64,000 nt of DNA from NCBI GenBank assembly GCA_949592205.1, contig CATIUR010000004.1:8063001-8127000 (forward strand), written 5' to 3'. Positions 9,770-20,500 of this stretch are shown here, piece by piece. The stretch comes from Helichrysum umbraculigerum. Taxonomy: Eukaryota; Streptophyta; Magnoliopsida; Asterales; Asteraceae. A program made the translations under genes and the position numbers. The stretch's first letter is position 1, and every line of letters begins with the position of its first letter. The notes beneath the pieces are model-generated. The model searched no databases and was not told where the DNA came from. It worked only from the letters and a program-made list of their open reading frames with translations.

Positions 9770-10700
9770 GCCTTGGCACTCACATTCTAGCCTCGGTGCT
9801 ACATTCGAGAAATCACATAATTACAACGTATTTTGACCTTAGGGCTACAATCAAACAACACATGACACGTGGTGTCACATCATGCTTTCAAGCACAGCAC
9901 ATGGTATGTTGATACCACAATATGGGCACGTTAGTGCAAACCTCATAGTATGTCAATACTACAAATCATAGCATGTTGATGCTACATTCACAGTACGTGG
10001 GTACTGCAATTACGGTGCCGCGGGCACTTCATTACGGCACGTGGTGCTGCATTTCATAGTACTTCGGTACTACAATCACAATACATTGGTATTTCAATTA
10101 CTGTGCTGATAGCACTGCATTCCAGTACGTTGTTTCTACACTCCAGTGCTTTAGGCACTGCATTTCAGCACCCTGTGCTACTCCAAGGCTCGATGAGCTA
10201 CTATCAATATGCATGTAGACTTGTTATAGTTACATGTACGATTTATATATACATATACACTTACTTAACTGTGCACGAGGTGCCACACCTGACTTTCATT
10301 ACGCACGTATACTTGCATAGTTACGTGTACATCATATATGTATATACGACTACTCTACTGGACACGAGGTGTTCCACTCGACTACTTTGCGTATGAACAC
10401 TCGCTATAGGCACTTGTACACTTATACGCATACGCGATTACTTTACCCGGCACAAAGTGCCACACCACTACTACTAAGGCATGTGATGCCTCAATCGATA
10501 AATACACGATGTCACTACACACATGGGTTGTGTTGGTGGACCCCGCTTCAACACCACATAGGGCACTGTAGGTGTCACATTCACCGGCGTGAATGGCCGT
10601 ATAGTATCTTAGTACTACACTATAGTCCGTAGGACTACTCACAACAACATAGTCTGGTTGACTACATTAAAACACAATTTAGTCATATTTACGACTATTC
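9770..10700 (+). repeat. Micro-hairpin array in the TR-GAG leader, about 22-nt period
   Basis: Between the PBS and gag lies a series of short interrupted palindromes, each a 4-6 bp stem and a 3-5 nt loop followed by a linker often reading CAATCA or GCATT. At 9903-10179 thirteen consecutive units have centres 21-23 nt apart. Examples: GGTAT-gttg-ATACC, TAGTAT-gtca-ATACTA, TAGCAT-gttg-ATGCTA, CAGTAC-gtgg-GTACTG, TAGTAC-ttcg-GTACTA, AATAC-attg-GTATT, CAGTGC-tttag-GCACTG. One unit (10124-10137) has lost pairing. Further units, more widely spaced, run to about 10700, e.g. GGCAC-aaa-GTGCC, GGCAT-gtg-ATGCC, TAGTCC-gta-GGACTA. Function unknown. Confidence 0.85.
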
Positions 10701-10980
10701 ATCAAAATTACAACCTAATTGGTCACAACTCTAGAAAAACATGGAAACAGGACAATTTAACCAAGGTTAACTAGACAACAGATACTTAAACTGTTATGAC
10801 AACACCACAAAAAGGGCAGAAATATGACTGCCACACGCGATATCAAAACTTCAACATCAAGGATCATGGGATCCCGTATCACTCATTTAAGAACTCAAGT
10901 TTACTATTCATGTCACTGTAAAAGTCAAAATCTTTGAATAAAGATCTCACACTTTGTCATTTCATTCTTGTTCAAGAATC

Positions 10981-11952
10981 ATGCCTCCTAAACGACAAAC
11001 TTTCACTCAAGCTGAGCACGATCAAATCATTAATCAAGCAGTGACTGCGACCCTAGCTGCTCAGAACCAAGTAAAGCCTTGCACTTTTAGGGATTTCCTG
11101 AGGTGCGAACCACCGAACTTCGTTGGAACTGAAGGAGCTATCGGATTAATCCGATGGTTCGAGAAAATGGAATCTATATTCCGCCTTTGCAACTGCCCAG
11201 ACGACTGCAAAGTCTTGTACGCCACATACAATCTCCAGGATGATGCTTCTACCTGGTGGAACTTCTATACCCGAACTGTAGAGATCGATACCGCACACCA
11301 ACTCCCTTGGGAGGAACTGAAACGAATCATGAAGGACAAGTATTGTCCCATCGAAGTACTTCACAAACTTGAGGACGAACTTTGGCACCTCACCGTAAAA
11401 GACAACGATATCGTAACATATACCACTCGTTTCCAACAACTAGCACACTTGTGCCCCACCATAGTAAACCCTGAAAGTCAACAAATCGCAAGGTACACCG
11501 GTGGACTCCCGCTACTAATTGAGGGAATGGTCACCGCCTCTAAACCCACTACTATTGAAGAGGCCATTCGTATGGCCCACAGACTTATGGCACAGAGGGA
11601 ACGCCGCGAAGCCACTGCAACCGAAAACAACCTAACAAAATGGAATGGGGATTCCAGCTCTAGTCAAAATCCAACCAATCAACCTGAACCCTTGGGGTAC
11701 TATGCTGTCGAACCCAACGAAAGACAAGGCTATGCAGGTAACAAACCATTTTGTCACGGCTGTAAACGTCATCATGATGGTTCATGTGGTTTACCCTGTG
11801 AAAGATGCCAACGATATGGGCACGTAATCCGGAACTGCAGAGTTCCCGCCAATCCCGACTCTCGAAGGATATGCTTCAAATGTAAGGAACCCAGTCATTA
11901 CAAGAAGGACTGCCCAAAAAGACGCAAAATTCACTTAATCGACTCCGAGTAA
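10981..11952 (+). CDS. gag: TR-GAG Gag protein (gypsy type)
   Basis: 323 codons from ATG 10981 (MPPKRQTF), the first ATG in frame; upstream there is only a TTG. The central domain matches plant gypsy retrotransposon gag (PPNFVGTEGAIGLIRWFEKME, the DDASTWW helix, then LTVKDNDIVTYTTRFQQLA). Two CCHC zinc knuckles follow: CERCQRYGHVIRNC at residues 273-286 and CFKCKEPSHYKKDC at 298-311, preceded by another Cys/His cluster. It has no stop or frameshift. The stop at 11950 is followed by non-coding sequence rather than protease, so the element makes only Gag. The protein probably packages the element's own RNA into particles that use Pol from related elements (inference from the TR-GAG class). Confidence 0.93.
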   Translation: MPPKRQTFTQAEHDQIINQAVTATLAAQNQVKPCTFRDFLRCEPPNFVGTEGAIGLIRWFEKMESIFRLCNCPDDCKVLYATYNLQDDASTWWNFYTRTVEIDTAHQLPWEELKRIMKDKYCPIEVLHKLEDELWHLTVKDNDIVTYTTRFQQLAHLCPTIVNPESQQIARYTGGLPLLIEGMVTASKPTTIEEAIRMAHRLMAQRERREATATENNLTKWNGDSSSSQNPTNQPEPLGYYAVEPNERQGYAGNKPFCHGCKRHHDGSCGLPCERCQRYGHVIRNCRVPANPDSRRICFKCKEPSHYKKDCPKRRKIHLIDSE

Positions 11953-12473
11953 ATCAAATAAATCTCCAACGATAATGTAAGTACAATTTCTCCTCGAAAA
12001 CATAACCCTTCAATTATAAATTCGCTAAACACGTACTTATTATCCCCGATATCATTTTTATCAAACTAATATCGATGACATCTTAGGGCTAGTTAGCCTA
12101 GGACAACGTAAAACTCAAAGTTTGCGTTTAGCAAACTGGTCCAACTGAATGTTCACAAATTACTTAGTCCTGATAGGACTATCCACTAAACGGTCACTAT
12201 GTGACAACTATCTAGTCTCGGGTGGACTACAAAGTAAACGATTACCCTGTAACAACAATAAAACTATAACTCGAACAAACAATATAGTCAGAATGTGACT
12301 ACAACAATTAAACATGATGCAGTCATGGAGTGACTGCTATTCAACCTCGTTATAGACATCATGTGTCTGCAATCTATTCGACAAATACCTCGTACGTGCA
12401 TTGCTCCCCAGACCATGCGCAACCCTGACATCACTTTAAATTTCGGGACGAAATTTTCTTAACAGGGGGAGAA
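11953..12473 (+). other. TR-GAG 3' spacer with hairpins and polypurine tract
   Basis: No ORF. Short inverted repeats resume right after gag: TAGTCCT-gat-AGGACTA (12165-12181), GTCAC-tat-GTGAC (12193-12205), TAGTC...GACTA (12213-12229), TAGTC...GACTA (12285-12301), GCAGTCA-tggag-TGACTGC (12319-12337). The polypurine tract CAGGGGGAGAA ends directly at the 3' LTR. Confidence 0.75.
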
Positions 12474-15397
12474 TGTAACACCCGGTCAAAAAGTCAAATT
12501 TCGCGCCGATTTTTAAACTTTGAATAATTACATTTTATAGTTCAAGTGAAATATTTTTATTAAAAATATTTACAAAACAACTTAAACAAAATTATAGATT
12601 TAAAGTAATAAATCTACATTTTAATCAGGTATAAAATCACGGACATTTTGTACTGTGGTTGGAGACCACAGTACACGAGTCAGGGATCTGAGTTCAAATA
12701 AAAACCCAAATCCCTCCTCATTCCACCCCATTCTCATCCTCTCACTTTCTCTCTCTTCTCTAATTTTTCTCTCATCTCTCTCTCTCTCTAACACCACACC
12801 ACCACCACCATAATCCGCCAAAAACCACCGTCAAACGACCTCCAACCTCAAAGCTCCTTTAGGGAAAAACGATCACCACGCCACGATCTACAATCCTATC
12901 TTTTCGGATTCTCCTCGCGCGGATTTGTAAGTTTCCGACAATTCTCGAAATCTCTCAAAACTTTGTTATTTTGCTTGTTTGCGGTTTAGATAAGCTTAAA
13001 ATACTTAATTATGGGTTGGGTAAAAGAATCGGACTCAACGGAGGCCGGAAAACTCGTTTCCGACTCAAACTCCGGCGAACAGTCCGCTACGTCGCAGGGA
13101 CCAAAAACAGTGCTGCGACGTCACAGCCGACATCGCAGCCAACGTCGCAAAAACATCTCAACGTCGCATGATGCGACGTAACAACCTACGTCGCAGTAAA
13201 TCTTAAACGTCGCACATTGCGACGTAACACACAATGTCGCACTAAATTGCGACGTCGCACATAGCGACGCAAGACCCTACGTCGCATCTGACGTCGCAGC
13301 TGACGTCGCATCTGACGTCGCATCTGACGTCGCAGAACCTTAAAAACCTATGTTTTTCACTAAGTATTGACAACCAAATTTTACCACTCGATTTTTACCC
13401 GAATTTAGATTTCGAATACGTTTTCTTTAAAGTAAAGTAGTAGAAATAAAAATTTTCCAAGCTGACCTGGCAGCTCGACCCCAGCCAGGGGCTCTGCCCC
13501 TTGGACCCCGCCAGGGGTTGCCACCCCTTGGACCCCGCTATCAGGGGCGCTGCCCCCTAACCCCCGTACACGGTCTTTAAAACCAAGCGACAAACAAACA
13601 TTCGAACGACTTACTTGGTCAGACTATTTGATCTCGTACTTATACAACCTCACGTGTTTAGGACATTAGAAGGTTACCATTCGGACGACGCGCATATCAT
13701 CGTATCGCTAACAACTCACAGGTGATTTTCAAAGCCCCACTCTTTCAACTGTTTTACTACTTTCGGGGTGAAACACATGCTCAATTGCTGTTTTCAAATC
13801 ATATTAACAATCGTTTATAACTTACAACTATTTATATTACTGTATGTAATACGAAATGTGTAATACTTAGGAATTACACCCGCAATATTGTTTTAGAACA
13901 ATATCAATACTTAACCTAGATAGGTTACAATCGTACCCGGTTAGGTTGTTGGAAAACGATTATCAACACATAACTTGATTTAGTTATCACAATCTTTTGG
14001 CCATATTGTCACGGGACAATATCATTGAATACATTAGAACTAGTTAGTTCTACCTACACTGAACAACATCTATACTGTTACAAGTTTAGTTATTCTTTAA
14101 GAACTAAAACTGTCGACACACTCCATTAGCATTAGAATGGGAACTGAACTTAAGTGAACATTTTCCCAAGACTCTGTTATATATACTTGCTAGGCTTTAG
14201 GCTAGGAGTATACAATATTATCACAAGTTAGTACAGACTCCTTATATCAAAACGACTCAACTGGTGACGACTCTGGCTCAGGATGTAATCCAACCAGGGA
14301 TGGTCCCCCGGCCCAGGATGTAATCCAACCGTGGGGGTGTCACCTGATGAATATCCACATACTATTATACGATCTACTTAGTCAGGCACGTCGAGTACTG
14401 CTGGCTCTCAAACAACTTAGTCGGGCATGTCGTTGTACTGCCGGCTCAATTACAAATTGCTTGCGAGCAACTTCAAAAACGATGCCGCGGTATTGCAGCG
14501 GGCACCAAACGATGCCACGGTAAAGTGGGCACAAAACAAAACCACGGTATTGCAGTGGACGAAACTTCAATCAACGGATCAGCGAGTTATACTCGGGATT
14601 CACAATAAGTTAACGGATCGGTGGTGCTACCACGCGAGGCCGTTAGCTCAATTCATGTCCGGGTTAGCTTATGCTAATCGGGTAAACGGACACACTAAAC
14701 ATTCAAACATAGATCTGCGGATCTACAATCACTTGTTGCTGGATGCAACACTTCATATATTAAATCATAGTTCTGCGGGACTACAGTTACTTACTATCAT
14801 ATGACGTGGTCATACAGTTATTTGGCTACAACTTAGGCAGGTATTGCCTCCCGTTATACACTTACTCATACCAGATAGGTATTCAGGCTCGGTATGCCTC
14901 AATTATTGTGTACTTAGGTACGGACTACAATTGCTTAGGTATTAGATACCTAAACTTTCGAATTACACATTGGTAATTACAACTACAATTTGCTACAAAT
15001 CAGAATCGTGGATTCTGAACAATTTCTCAAAACATACAGGATTTATACTTTATGTATTCAACTAACAAACCTATGAACTCACCAGCTTTATAGCTGACCT
15101 GTTTTAGCATGTGTTCTCAGGTGCCCAGCAGGATTAGGATTACTACAAGATCTTACTAGTTCGAGTCGCATATTTTCAACAAATGGGACTACTCTGCATT
15201 TACTTTCATATTTTCCAATTATGTATTTGGAATTTGTTGTTAAACTTATAACGTTGTAAACATTTTTATTTACGAAATATATAACCATTTTCAAACGTCT
15301 CATTTAGAGTCGTTCATTATGTATCTTATGCTGTGATATTTGATTTAGTAACACCCGACCCGACAGCTTCCGCAAACCGAAATTTGAGGGTGTTACA
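12474..15397 (+). repeat. TR-GAG 3' LTR
   Basis: 2924 bp, nearly identical to 6187-9122. Differences seen: single substitutions near 12520, 12803, 12879, 13129, 13132, 13725 and 14629, and one missing 12-bp CTGACGTCGCAT unit. Confidence 0.95.
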
Positions 15398-16930
15398 AGA
15401 TGGAACCAAAGAAAGCAGTGGAAGCTCTCAAAGATCCAAGTTGGATAGAGTCAATGCAAGAAAAATTGTCGCAGTTCAAACTGTAAGATGTATGGGATTT
15501 GGTTGATCTACCAAAAGGAAAGAAAGCTATAGGCACAAGGTGGATCTTCAAGAGCAAGAGAGATGAAAGAGGAATAGTGGTAAAGAATAAAGCAAGGTTG
15601 GTAGCACAGGGGTACACACAGGAAGAAGGAATTGATTATGATGATGTCTTTGCTCCTGTTGCTAGAATAGAAGCTATTAGGTTATTTTTAGCTTATGCAT
15701 CTTATCAGGATTTCAAAGTTTATCAAATGGATGTGAAGAGTGCTTTTCTTCATGGTCTAATTGATGATGAGGTGTATGTATGCCAACCACCAGGGTTTAA
15801 AGATCCAACATATCCAGATAGAGTGTGCAGATTGAAGAAAGCTTTGTATGGGTTACATCAAGCACCAAGAGCTTGGTATGATACTCTATCTGAGTATCTT
15901 CTCAAGAATGGATTCAAGAGAAGTACTATTGACAAGACTTTGTTTACCAAGAGGGTTCAGAGAGATATATTGTTGGTACATGTTTATGTTGATGATATTA
16001 TTTTTGGGTCAACTAGGGATTCATTGTGCAAAGAATTTGAGGGCTTAATGCATAAGAAATTCAAGATGAGTTCAATGGGTGAACTCACTTTCTTTTTAGG
16101 ATTGCAGGTTAAACAGAAGACAGATGGAATCTTTATTAACCAAGGGAAGTATGTGCAGGATATTTTGAATAAATTTGGTTATAAAGATGTAAAGATAGCT
16201 AGCACTCCTATGGAGGCACACAAACATCTTAATTCTGATCCTGAGGGAGAGGAAGTAGATGTGCACTTGTACAGGTCAATGATTGGTTCATTGATGTATT
16301 TAACCTCATCTAGGCCTGATATTATGTTTGCAGTGTGTCTTTGTGCTAGGTACCAAACCAATCCAAAGCAGTCACACATGTATGCTGTGAAAAGGATCTT
16401 TAGATACTTGAAAGGTCAACTAGATTTGGGACTTTGGTATGCTAAAGGATCAGATTTTAAGCTTAAGGCTTTCACAGATAGTGACTATGGTGGTGAAAAC
16501 ATGGATCGAAAATCCACAAGTGGAGGATGTCAATTTCTTGGAAATAGGTTAGTGTCATGGCAATGCAAGAAGCAGACCACAGTTTCCACATCTACAGCAG
16601 AAGCAGAATATGTTGCAGCATCAAGTTGCTGTGCACAGGTTCTTTGGATTCAAAATCAAATGTTGGATTATGGTTTGACTTTCATGAACACTCCTATTTA
16701 TATTGATAATACCTCTGCTATTAGTATCATTCAAAATCCGATTAAGCATTCAAAAACCAAACACATTGAGATCAGATATCATTTTATAAGAGATTGTTAT
16801 GATAAAAGATTGATTCATATTTTTTAAAATTCATACTGATAATCAACTTGCAGATCTTTTTACAAAAGCATTTGATGTAGGAAGATTTACATTTTTGATA
16901 ACTAATATTGGTATGATCAATCTCACTTAG
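15398..16930 (+). pseudogene. pol: Copia pol, second part: reverse transcriptase and RNase H, broken
   Basis: This resumes the copia frame directly after the TR-GAG insertion. A TAA at 15484-15486 interrupts the RT start. From 15499 the ORF is open to 16827 with the copia RT motifs GTRWIFKSK, DVKSAFLHG, the catalytic YVDDIIFGST (from about 15985) and MGELTFFLGLQ, then RNase H (FTDSDYGG, STSGGCQFLG, STAEAEYVAAS). At about 16820 a frameshift in a T/A run ends this frame. The normal C-terminus, with ADLFTKAF, reads in another frame to the stop at 16928-16930. RT and RNase H catalytic residues are present, but the nonsense codon and frameshift make it inactive as it stands. Confidence 0.93.
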
Positions 16931-17582
16931 TGTTTTGGTCTGGATTTGATACTAACAGGGACGAAGTATATTGTATGTGACAGGGTCAAGTGTTGCCACT
17001 GTTAACTTCATCATGATAACAGTTGGTGCCACTGTTAGTTTACTTATGCCACTGTCAATGTACTTTCAACCCCTGCTGTATATGTGTGTAGCTTAACCCC
17101 TGCTGGTTGTTTTTCTTAGTTTAATATTGCAGGACTCAGCCACTGTCAAGAGACATCACTTGAGCTGGAGTCTAATGTTTTCTTTGTTGCTTCGTCTTTT
17201 GATTAAAAAAAAAAAAAAAGGTTCTTTTTCTAATAAAGCTAAGTTTATGCCCCTGTTAGTTCTAAGCTGGAGTTTCCTTGGTCGGATGCCCCTGCTAGAC
17301 TATCAGCCGCTGTTAGCTTTGTTAGATGGTTAAAAAGGGTTGACTATAATTGACCAAGTAAGGTACCTCTGTTGGGCTTATGTGTAAGTTGTGCCCCTGC
17401 TGGGTATAACCAGCAGTGCCACTGTTAGTTCTATTTTTAGGGCTTGGCACTGTCATCATATAAGTACTCAAATACTTCACTTTTTCAATTACGCTTTCAA
17501 AATTTTCAAAACCCTTCAATAATCGTTCTCGTTTGGATTTGCTTGTTGTACACCGCTCTTAGTTCTTTCGACAATTTCATCA
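16931..17582 (+). repeat. Copia spacer rich in CCNCTGTTAG-type motifs
   Basis: No ORF. It contains at least 13 copies of a 10-base motif, (A/G)CCNCTG(T/C)(T/C)(A/G), e.g. GCCACTGTTAG, GCCCCTGTTAG, GCCGCTGTTAG, ACCTCTGTTGG and GCCCCTGCTGG, at irregular spacing. Two more are in reverse orientation near 16951 and 16978. The same motif recurs in both LTRs. An A-run lies at 17206-17219. Confidence 0.75.
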
Positions 17583-20500
17583 ATGGCATCGTCATCTTCA
17601 TCTGATTCTGGTACTTCTACGCTAAGTGTTCATTCTGAACACAATATGAGGGCTTTCTTGAACAAAGAAATTGCAGATGATTATTTTCACCCTATTATCG
17701 ATTTCTTGAGTAACTGTCCAGTTACTTATGCCCTTACTGTTGCTCCAAGATTGATACGATCTCACATTCAAGAATTCTGGCAGAACGCAAAGGAAGGGAA
17801 TATTAATGAAATTTCTCACATTCATTCTACTGTCAAAGGTAAGAAGGTAATGGTGACTGAGATTGTTCTTAGATAACTTCTGCAGTTTGATGATGAAGGA
17901 GGAATTCTGGAATTATCAAGAGATGATTTGTTTAAAGGTATAACAGATATGGGGTATGAAGGTTCTGGAAAAGCAAGATCAGAATATACTTTCTTGAAGT
18001 CATGGTTCTGTCCTCAGTGGAAGTTCTACATTCATACTTTTCTGGTATGTTTGTCACAAAAGAGAACTAGTTTTAATGAATTTAGTTCTAGTATTGCATA
18101 TCCTATTATCTGCTTGGCACAGGGTATTAAATTTAATATGTCTAAGTTTATCTTAGATAATATGATTAGGAACATAAAGGGTGATACATTCATTATGTAC
18201 CCTAGATTTGTTCAGCTTTTGTTGAATACTCAATTGTCAAATTTGCCAGCAGAGGATAGTGTAATAGTTAGTTCTACTCTATCCTTAAGGACTATTAAAG
18301 CCATGAACCAGTATCAGAATACTTTTTCCAAGAAGGAAACTGCATTATTTTCTACAATGTTAGTTGCTTCTTCTGCCACTGGTGGTGTATTACCAACATC
18401 ACTTGGACCAAATGATGACAGGCCAACAACACAAGTTGGTTCTGAACACACATCAGGAGGTGGCATCAAAAGAAAACAAGGGAACCAACAGCCTACCCAC
18501 AGTAAAGCCAAGAAGTCCAAGAAGGCTAAACAGGATATGGAGATTCCTGTTTCTCCACAGTCTCAGTCAAATGATCTACCACAACAGGTGAACATACTTG
18601 ATGAAAATGTTCATTCTGGAAGGGTTGCCACTACTGTTTCTAGCCCACTGGCAGGGCAGGATAGTGGTAACATCAATAAGACCCAACCAGAGGCAACTAT
18701 ACTTGATGAACCTATGGGTGATGATTCAAATGTAGGTCCCAGTACCAATAACAAAGGGACATCTGCAGTGGCAGATGTAGTCGATGATTTATCTAGGAGG
18801 TAACACTCCAATGTTGATGAGGCTAGTAATGTAACTAGGGAATTGACTATTGATGATCTGGTACATGATGTCAAGCTGATTTGGACTAAGTTTGAGAAGG
18901 AAAGAGCTTTGAGAAGGGAGCAACAGGTTATGTTGGCTGCCCAGAGTGAATTGATAAAGAAGCAAAGGGAGGAAATCATTGATTTACAAAACAGGTTGGC
19001 AGTTGTTGAAGATGCAGTTGATAAAGTTTTGTTGCCTGCTACTAACATTGGAGAGTCTTCAGGCAAGGGGGAGAATAAAGATGATCATGAGCAGAATGAT
19101 ATGCCTGAAGATAAGAAGAAGAATGATGATTCAGATGGTCAAGATGATAACAATGATGGTGATACTGGAGGTACATGTGATATTAGCTTCATGGATATAC
19201 CTGAGTTTAATGATGAGGATGATAGAGGTGTTGAAGATGAATTGAATGTCTCAGATTATGTGGTTAATGAAGACATGGATGAACAGATGGTGGATGCTGA
19301 GAATGATAGGAGAATGGTGGTGTATGTGGGAGAAAATGTTCAAGCAAGTGAAAATGTTGCAGATGATAATATGCAAAGTGGTCCAGCTTTAAATGTTTTT
19401 CCATTAAACAAAGGATTACCTTTTAAGGCTGTGGCTAATTTGTATTTCTGGGATGTTATGGGAGCAAATCTTGATATGTGCAAAAGAGTAAGTTTTAGTG
19501 ATAGGTTGGTGTATGAAGAAAATAGTGATAATGAGGATGATAAATCGGTTGAAACAGAGGAGATGGAAACTGATGATGTAGAGGTTGAGGGGGAGTTTAT
19601 AGAGTCAGAACCTGAAGCTAAAGAGGAAGAAAGAGTGAAGATTTATAATAGAAAGAAATCAATTCCAAGGAGAAAGTCTACCTCTGCTAAGGTACACACC
19701 CCTGTTGAAACTCAATCTTTGACTACTGCTAGTAGTGTTTCTACCTCTGCTAGTAGTTTGGTATCTACCCCTGTTGAGGTTTCTACCACTGTTGGTACTT
19801 CAATAACAACCCCTGTTAATACAACCCCTGTTGCTACAATTCCTACCCCTGTTATCACAAAATCAACCACTGTTATATCAACCTCTGTTAACACTTCAAA
19901 TATTCCCACAACTGTTGTCACAACTACTGTTACTCCAGTTTACACCACTGCTACAGCAACGACCACTGCCAGGGCTCTAGAAGTGCCTATTACTCTGAGA
20001 GAGCCTACACAAACACCCAAACCGAAGTCTGATCTTCCAAAGATTGATTCAAAGGACAAAGGTAAGGGAAAATTGAAAGAAGAGAGAAAGGTTAAGAAGG
20101 TTGTAGAGCCTCCAATTGATTTGGATGAGGCAAGGAGAGCTCAGGAAGAGCATGATGAGAGAATGTTAAGAATGGCAGTTGAGTCTAAGAAAAAGGAAGG
20201 ACCTGATGTTGATGTTATACTAGAAGACTTGAGTATGGTAACTTTATCACAAAAGGCTGCACAGATGCTGAATGATATGGCTGCAAAAGGTCAAGGGTTG
20301 TCTGCTCAAAAGGTCCATGACATGATCAACAAAAAGGTTGGTAATGATGGTTTAGATCCAGGGGTTGCAAAGCTTAAACAAGCTAATGAAGAAAAGGCAA
20401 AACTGAAAAGACAAGCTGAGCTTGAAAAGAAAAGGAACAAACCACCAACTGCTGCTCAGAGGAAAAAGAATTTGCTCAAAATTCTTAGTGATAGATATGC

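Larger units (their letters stand above)
6187..15397 (+). mobile_element. TR-GAG type non-autonomous gypsy-like LTR retrotransposon
   Basis: It is inserted in the copia pol gene, with perfect 5-bp target duplications AGATG (6182-6186 and 15398-15402). LTRs are 6187-9122 (2936 bp) and 12474-15397 (2924 bp), starting TGTAACACCC and ending GGGTGTTACA. They differ by about seven substitutions that I can see and one 12-bp repeat unit, so this insertion is very recent. The internal region (about 3.35 kb) has a PBS, a long leader, one gag ORF, a 3' spacer and a polypurine tract. There is no protease, RT, RNase H or integrase. This matches the published class of terminal-repeat retrotransposons with a GAG domain (TR-GAG). 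Confidence 0.95.

Noticed and set aside
9903..10179. CRISPR-like array
   Set aside because: The repeats are not identical units separated by unique spacers; the constant feature is pairing and loop type, and the context is a plant retrotransposon.
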